Assembly (NCBI RefSeq): GCF_006715635.1
Contig: NZ_VFNP01000002.1
Span: forward strand, 372,001-436,000
Length of the DNA stretch: 64,000 nt
From: Streptomyces sp. SLBN-118
GTDB lineage: Bacteria > Actinomycetota > Actinomycetes > Streptomycetales > Streptomycetaceae
Direction: 5' to 3'
Shown here in pieces: positions 60,344 through 64,000 of this stretch. The position numbers and the translations under genes were made by a program. The notes below the pieces were generated by a model, which made no database searches, was not told the DNA's origin, and worked only from the letters and a program-made list of their open reading frames with translations. Numbering within the stretch: position 1 is the first letter of the stretch; each line of letters starts with the position of its first letter.

Positions 60344-62473
60344 GTGGACACACACCAGTCGACGAGTGATGTGCCGGACCACCCCCTGTCGGCGGTGGGA
60401 TACGCGGGCGTGCTCCGCGACCTGCTCCCCATCGCGCTGTGGAGGGCGGATGCGCAGGGCCGCATCGTGGAGTGGTCCCTCGCCGCCCGGGAACTGCTCG
60501 GTTACGCGCCCGAGGAACTGCTGGGCGAGTACGGGATTCCGATCCTGGTCCCCGAGCCCAATCAGGAGCCGGCCGAACAGCTGACCGAGAGGGTCCTGGC
60601 GGGTGAAGCGGTTGTCGGAGCCCTCCCGGTACGGCATCGCGACGGGCACCTGGTGCCGATGGAGATGTGGATCTGCCCGAGTGCGGACCCGCAGGGAGAA
60701 ACGGGCATCCTGGCCATCGCCGTGGAGACCTCGGCGGTGTTGAGAATGCGGGATTCGCTGGCGGCCCTGGATGGTCTGTTCACCCAGTCCCCCATCGGTC
60801 TGGCCATGGTCGACCCCGATCTGCGATTTCTGCGGGTCAACGACGCGCTGGCGCGGATGAACGGCGTCTCCGCCGCCGAGCACCTCGGAAAGCGGCTGAC
60901 GGAGGTCGCACCGGGGGTCAACGCCTCCGAACTGCAGAAAGTGATGCGGCAGGTGCTGGACCGCCGCAAGGCGGTGGTCGACGTGCGCCGCACCGGCCGC
61001 ACCCCGAGCGACCCCGATCACGACCGGACCTGGTCCTGCTCCTATGCCCCGCTGCTCGGTCACGAAGGGCGGCCCCTGGGACTGATCGCTTCCCTGATCG
61101 ACATCACCGACGGACAGCAGGCGCATGCCGAGGCCGAGCGGGCAAGGCAGCGCTTCGCTCTGCTCGCCGAAGCCGGCGAGCGCATCGGAACCACCTTGGA
61201 CCTGCGCAGGACCGCCGAGGAAGTGGTGCAGGTGCTGGTGCCCCAGCTGGCCGATTCCGCCGACGTACAACTGCTGGAAGCGGTGCTCGACCCCGATGAG
61301 GCCACCGCATCCACTCAGGGCGTGGTGCGCCGTATGGCGGCCGCCTTCCCCGATCCGTCAGCCCCCACAGCGAAGCTGACCCCGGGCATGACCTTCCAGG
61401 TCCCGCTCGGCTCGGTGTACGAACAGGTCATCGCCGAGGGGCACCCCATGAACCTCTACCAGGCCGACATCCCCGAGCTGATCCCCGATCCGCAGGCCGA
61501 GCGACTGCGGGACTACCTCAGCGTCCGTATCGGCTGCGCGCGGCTGGTCCCGCTGAGCGCCCGGGGCAAGGTGCTCGGCGCCGTCGTGGTGACACGCACC
61601 CGCAGCCGTGAGCCGTTCGACGAGCAGGACTGCGTACTGATCGACGAGCTGGTCGCCCGGGCCGCTCTGAACATCGACAACGCCCGCATGTACACCAGCC
61701 AGCGGGAAGCGGCCCTGACCCTGCAGCGCAGCCTGACGAACAATGCGCTGCCCGACGTCACCGGCCTGGAACTGACCGGGCGCTACCTGCCCGCCAGCGA
61801 CCACGAGGTCGGCGGCGACTGGTTCGACGTCATCACCCTGCCCGAGGGCAGGACCGGTCTTGTCATCGGTGACGTCATGGGGCACGGAATCCATGCGGCG
61901 GCCGTGATGGGCCAGCTGCGCACAGCAGTGCGGACGCTGGCACGCCTCGACATCCCCCCGGCTCAGATGCTCCGCTCCCTGGACGCCGCCGTCGCCGATC
62001 TGGGCGAGAACGAAATGGCCACATGCGTCTATGCGGTCCACGACCCGGCCGCGGGCGGCTGCCTGATCGCCAGGGCGGGCCATCCGCCTCCGGCCCTGGT
62101 CGACGCCCAAGGAACGCTCGCCTTCCTCGACGGCCCCTCGGGAACACCTCTGGGCACGGGCGGGCAGGAATTCCGGACCGAGGAGGTGCCCCTGCCCCCC
62201 GGCAGTCTGCTGGTGCTGTACACCGACGGCCTCATTGAGGCCCGCAACAGAGATCTCGACCAGGGCATGCAGGAGCTCGCCCGGGCATTGCGGCACCTCG
62301 ACCACCCCTTGGAGGCGATCTGCGACCGCATCCTCGGCCGGCTCCTGCCCTCGGCGGCGCAGGACGATGTGGCGGTGCTCCTCGCGAGAACTGTGCGCCC
62401 GTCCATGCCGGTGAGCCATCACCCCGAGCGGTATCGCCTGGGCGGTCCCGCCCGGGTGGTGCCAGGGTGGTAG
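60344..62473 (+). CDS. PAS-PAS-GAF-PP2C (SpoIIE-type) serine phosphatase
   Basis: A 709-residue signalling protein. PAS domains lie at about 20-130 and 140-255, the second with SPIGLAMVDPDLRFLRVNDA; a GAF domain follows at about 275-445 and the PP2C/SpoIIE phosphatase at about 470-690. The phosphatase has its metal aspartates in GGDWFDV, VIGDVMGHG and AAQDDVAVL. Such enzymes dephosphorylate STAS proteins in sigma-factor partner-switching. The GTG start at 60344 is supported by the GGTG context upstream. A second copy follows after 2 bases. Confidence 0.9.
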   Translation: MDTHQSTSDVPDHPLSAVGYAGVLRDLLPIALWRADAQGRIVEWSLAARELLGYAPEELLGEYGIPILVPEPNQEPAEQLTERVLAGEAVVGALPVRHRDGHLVPMEMWICPSADPQGETGILAIAVETSAVLRMRDSLAALDGLFTQSPIGLAMVDPDLRFLRVNDALARMNGVSAAEHLGKRLTEVAPGVNASELQKVMRQVLDRRKAVVDVRRTGRTPSDPDHDRTWSCSYAPLLGHEGRPLGLIASLIDITDGQQAHAEAERARQRFALLAEAGERIGTTLDLRRTAEEVVQVLVPQLADSADVQLLEAVLDPDEATASTQGVVRRMAAAFPDPSAPTAKLTPGMTFQVPLGSVYEQVIAEGHPMNLYQADIPELIPDPQAERLRDYLSVRIGCARLVPLSARGKVLGAVVVTRTRSREPFDEQDCVLIDELVARAALNIDNARMYTSQREAALTLQRSLTNNALPDVTGLELTGRYLPASDHEVGGDWFDVITLPEGRTGLVIGDVMGHGIHAAAVMGQLRTAVRTLARLDIPPAQMLRSLDAAVADLGENEMATCVYAVHDPAAGGCLIARAGHPPPALVDAQGTLAFLDGPSGTPLGTGGQEFRTEEVPLPPGSLLVLYTDGLIEARNRDLDQGMQELARALRHLDHPLEAICDRILGRLLPSAAQDDVAVLLARTVRPSMPVSHHPERYRLGGPARVVPGW

Positions 62474-62475
62474 TG

Positions 62476-64000
62476 ATGGACACACCTGTGACGACGTTCA
62501 GCGAGGGCCCGGAAGACCCGTTCGCAGTGCGGCGCGCGGCCTCGGCGGTGCTGGACGACCGCGGGGTGGTCGTCGGCTGGAGCGAGCGGGCCGAGGCACT
62601 GCTGGGCTACCCGCCCGAGGAAGCGATCGGGCGGCCGGCCGTCGGTTTCCTGCTCGATCTGCGCGACTACTACGTCGCCGTGGACGCGGCGGCCGCATGC
62701 GTACGTGACCGGGGGTGGTTCGGGGTCGTGCCCGTCAGGCACCGCGACGGCCATCGCGTGGAGCTCGGGTGCAGGGCCCGGGGGATCGTGCGGGGCGACG
62801 CCCCCTCCGAATGGTTCCTCGTCGCCGCGCCCGCCGAGGAGGTGCTCCAGTGGGAGACGGACAGGTCGGTCCTGGACGGTTTGTTCCGCCGCTCCCCGAT
62901 CGGTCTGTCCGTCTTCGCACCGGACTTGAGCATCCTGCGAGTGAACCGGGCGATCGCGCGCTTCAGTGAGCTACCGGTCGAGCAGCACCGTGGGCTCCGT
63001 ACCAGGGACTTCCTGGTCCAGCAGGACACCGACACCGTGGTGAGGCAGTTGCGGGAGGTGCTGGAGACAGGCCAGTCATCGGTCTTCACCGAGCAGCCCT
63101 GCCGTCTGCGGCGAGACCTCGGCCGCGAGCTGGTCGTGTCGATCTCGGCATTCAGGATGGAGGACCCCTCCGGACGGATTCTCGGAGTGACGCAGACGGT
63201 CGAGGACGTGACCGAACGCTATCGGGCCCGACGTCGCCTTGCCCTGCTCAACGAGGCCAGTGCCCGCATCGGGACCACGCTCGACGTCGCGAAGACAGCG
63301 GACGAGCTGGCCGAGGTGGCGGTCCCGGATCTTGCCGACTGCGTCTCCGTGGACCTGCTGGAGCCGGTGCCCCACGGTGAAGGGCCCGTCCAGGAAATAT
63401 TCGGCCCCGTGCGCCGGGCGGCGGTTCGCAGCATCCTGACGGACACGGCAGAGTTGATGTTTCCGGTGGGCCACACGATTCACATCCCGCCGGAGACCGT
63501 GCAGGCGCAGTGCCTGGCCGAGCAGCGTCCGATTCTCGACGCGCACATGGAGGGCCCCACCGCGTGGCTCGCCATGGACCCGGACCGGGCCGAGCGCGCT
63601 CTCAAACTGGGCATCCACTCGCTGATGGTCGTACCTCTGGTCGCGCGCGGGCTCGTACTCGGCCTGCTCAGTCTGTGGCGGTCGCAACGGCTCGAGCCGT
63701 TCGAGGACGACGACCTCACACTCGCCGTCGAGTTCGCCTCCCGTGCCGCCGTCTGCATCGACAACGCGCGCCGCTACACCCAGCAGCACGAGGCGGCGCT
63801 CACCCTGCAGCACAGCCTGCTCCCCCACGAGGTTCCCGGTCACCCCGCGGTCGAAGTCGCCCACCGCTACCTGCCGGCCGACGCCACGACCGGCGTCGGC
63901 GGTGACTGGTTCGACGTCATCCCTCTCTCCGGACTGCGCGTCGCCCTCGTCGTCGGCGACGTGGTCGGCCATGGCATCCACGCGGCGGCCACCATGGGCC
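62476..64000 (+). CDS. PAS-GAF-PP2C (SpoIIE-type) serine phosphatase (partial, 3' end outside window)
   Basis: At least 508 residues of a second phosphatase. PAS regions are at about 15-105 and 130-250, with FRRSPIGLSVFAPDLSILRV; the GAF domain has TLDVAKTADELAEVAV and LGLLSLWRSQRLEPFEDDDL. The PP2C domain begins LTLQHSLLPHEVPGHPAVEV and shows GGDWFDV and VVGDVVGHGIHAAAT before the window ends. It starts 2 bases after the first phosphatase stop, so the pair is a tandem duplication within an operon (the last GTGs upstream of ATG 62476 are in frame). Confidence 0.88.
   Translation, partial: MDTPVTTFSEGPEDPFAVRRAASAVLDDRGVVVGWSERAEALLGYPPEEAIGRPAVGFLLDLRDYYVAVDAAAACVRDRGWFGVVPVRHRDGHRVELGCRARGIVRGDAPSEWFLVAAPAEEVLQWETDRSVLDGLFRRSPIGLSVFAPDLSILRVNRAIARFSELPVEQHRGLRTRDFLVQQDTDTVVRQLREVLETGQSSVFTEQPCRLRRDLGRELVVSISAFRMEDPSGRILGVTQTVEDVTERYRARRRLALLNEASARIGTTLDVAKTADELAEVAVPDLADCVSVDLLEPVPHGEGPVQEIFGPVRRAAVRSILTDTAELMFPVGHTIHIPPETVQAQCLAEQRPILDAHMEGPTAWLAMDPDRAERALKLGIHSLMVVPLVARGLVLGLLSLWRSQRLEPFEDDDLTLAVEFASRAAVCIDNARRYTQQHEAALTLQHSLLPHEVPGHPAVEVAHRYLPADATTGVGGDWFDVIPLSGLRVALVVGDVVGHGIHAAATMG

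Noticed and set aside
1..64000. CRISPR arrays, tRNA and rRNA genes
   Set aside because: I looked for regularly spaced repeats and for tRNA arms and found none that held up. A dedicated search could still find a tRNA I missed by eye.

Overview
The window is high-GC DNA with the gene content and codon use of a Streptomyces chromosome. It carries two gas vesicle clusters, a terpene cyclase, many small actinobacterial proteins (DUF5133, DUF6381, DUF6479, DUF6300, DUF6766, DUF3618, DUF4235) and PAS/GAF/SpoIIE-type phosphatases. The mix of paralogue pairs, broken genes, an inserted MITE and metabolic odds and ends looks like accessory DNA, probably a chromosome arm (inference). I see no rRNA, tRNA or CRISPR array.

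Layout. 1-2.8 kb: gas vesicle cluster 1 (gvpO-A-F-G-J-L on the minus strand, running off the left edge). 2.9-7.4 kb: a small membrane protein, a molybdopterin oxidoreductase without the usual Fe-S cysteines coupled to an unknown helical protein, DUF5133 and a membrane protein. 7.8-12.3 kb: a large LuxR/ATPase-type regulator divergent from a sesquiterpene-type cyclase. 12.3-15.3 kb: a TetR repressor divergent from an MMPL exporter, with an inverted-repeat operator between them. 15.4-17.7 kb: small proteins, a SUMF1-domain protein, a winged-helix regulator and a STAS protein facing each other across a palindrome. 17.8-22.2 kb: an envelope/stress block (YihY, holin-like, DUF3618, DUF4235, FAD-Rieske oxidoreductase, GlsB). 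22.4-24.7 kb: Zn alcohol dehydrogenase, a helical protein and an SRPBCC protein.

24.7-30.4 kb: gas vesicle cluster 2 on the minus strand, read 5' to 3' as acidic GvpY-like protein, SRPBCC protein, gvpA, F, G, O, J, L, S, K, then CsbD and SRPBCC proteins. Most neighbours overlap by 4 bases, so this is one tightly coupled operon. Its gene order differs from cluster 1.

30.4-33.5 kb is a decayed stretch with a long hairpin, a frameshifted DUF5133 gene and truncated SDR and PRC-barrel genes. 33.8-36.0 kb is a metal module: a Met-rich lipoprotein divergent from a CmtR-like ArsR repressor and a cation exporter that is split by a 162-bp MITE. 36.2-41.5 kb: a lipoprotein, a 27-residue membrane miniprotein and DUF6766 as an operon, then isochorismatase-fold, HAD and F420-type enzymes and small proteins. 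41.2-44.6 kb: a CDGSH protein, HemK2-type methyltransferase, haem-oxygenase-like iron enzyme and an ATP-grasp ligase. 45.2-50.2 kb: UdgX, an iron-permease-like membrane protein, and an incomplete extra respiratory set (ctaD, ctaF, qcrB).

50.7-57.3 kb: mixed genes (VOC, DUF6300, YoaK, YciO/Sua5, an RCK-type channel-like protein). 57.4-60.2 kb holds two more broken genes (an internally deleted EF-G and an amidase fragment) among small proteins. 60.3-64 kb: two tandem PAS-GAF-PP2C phosphatases, the second cut by the right edge.
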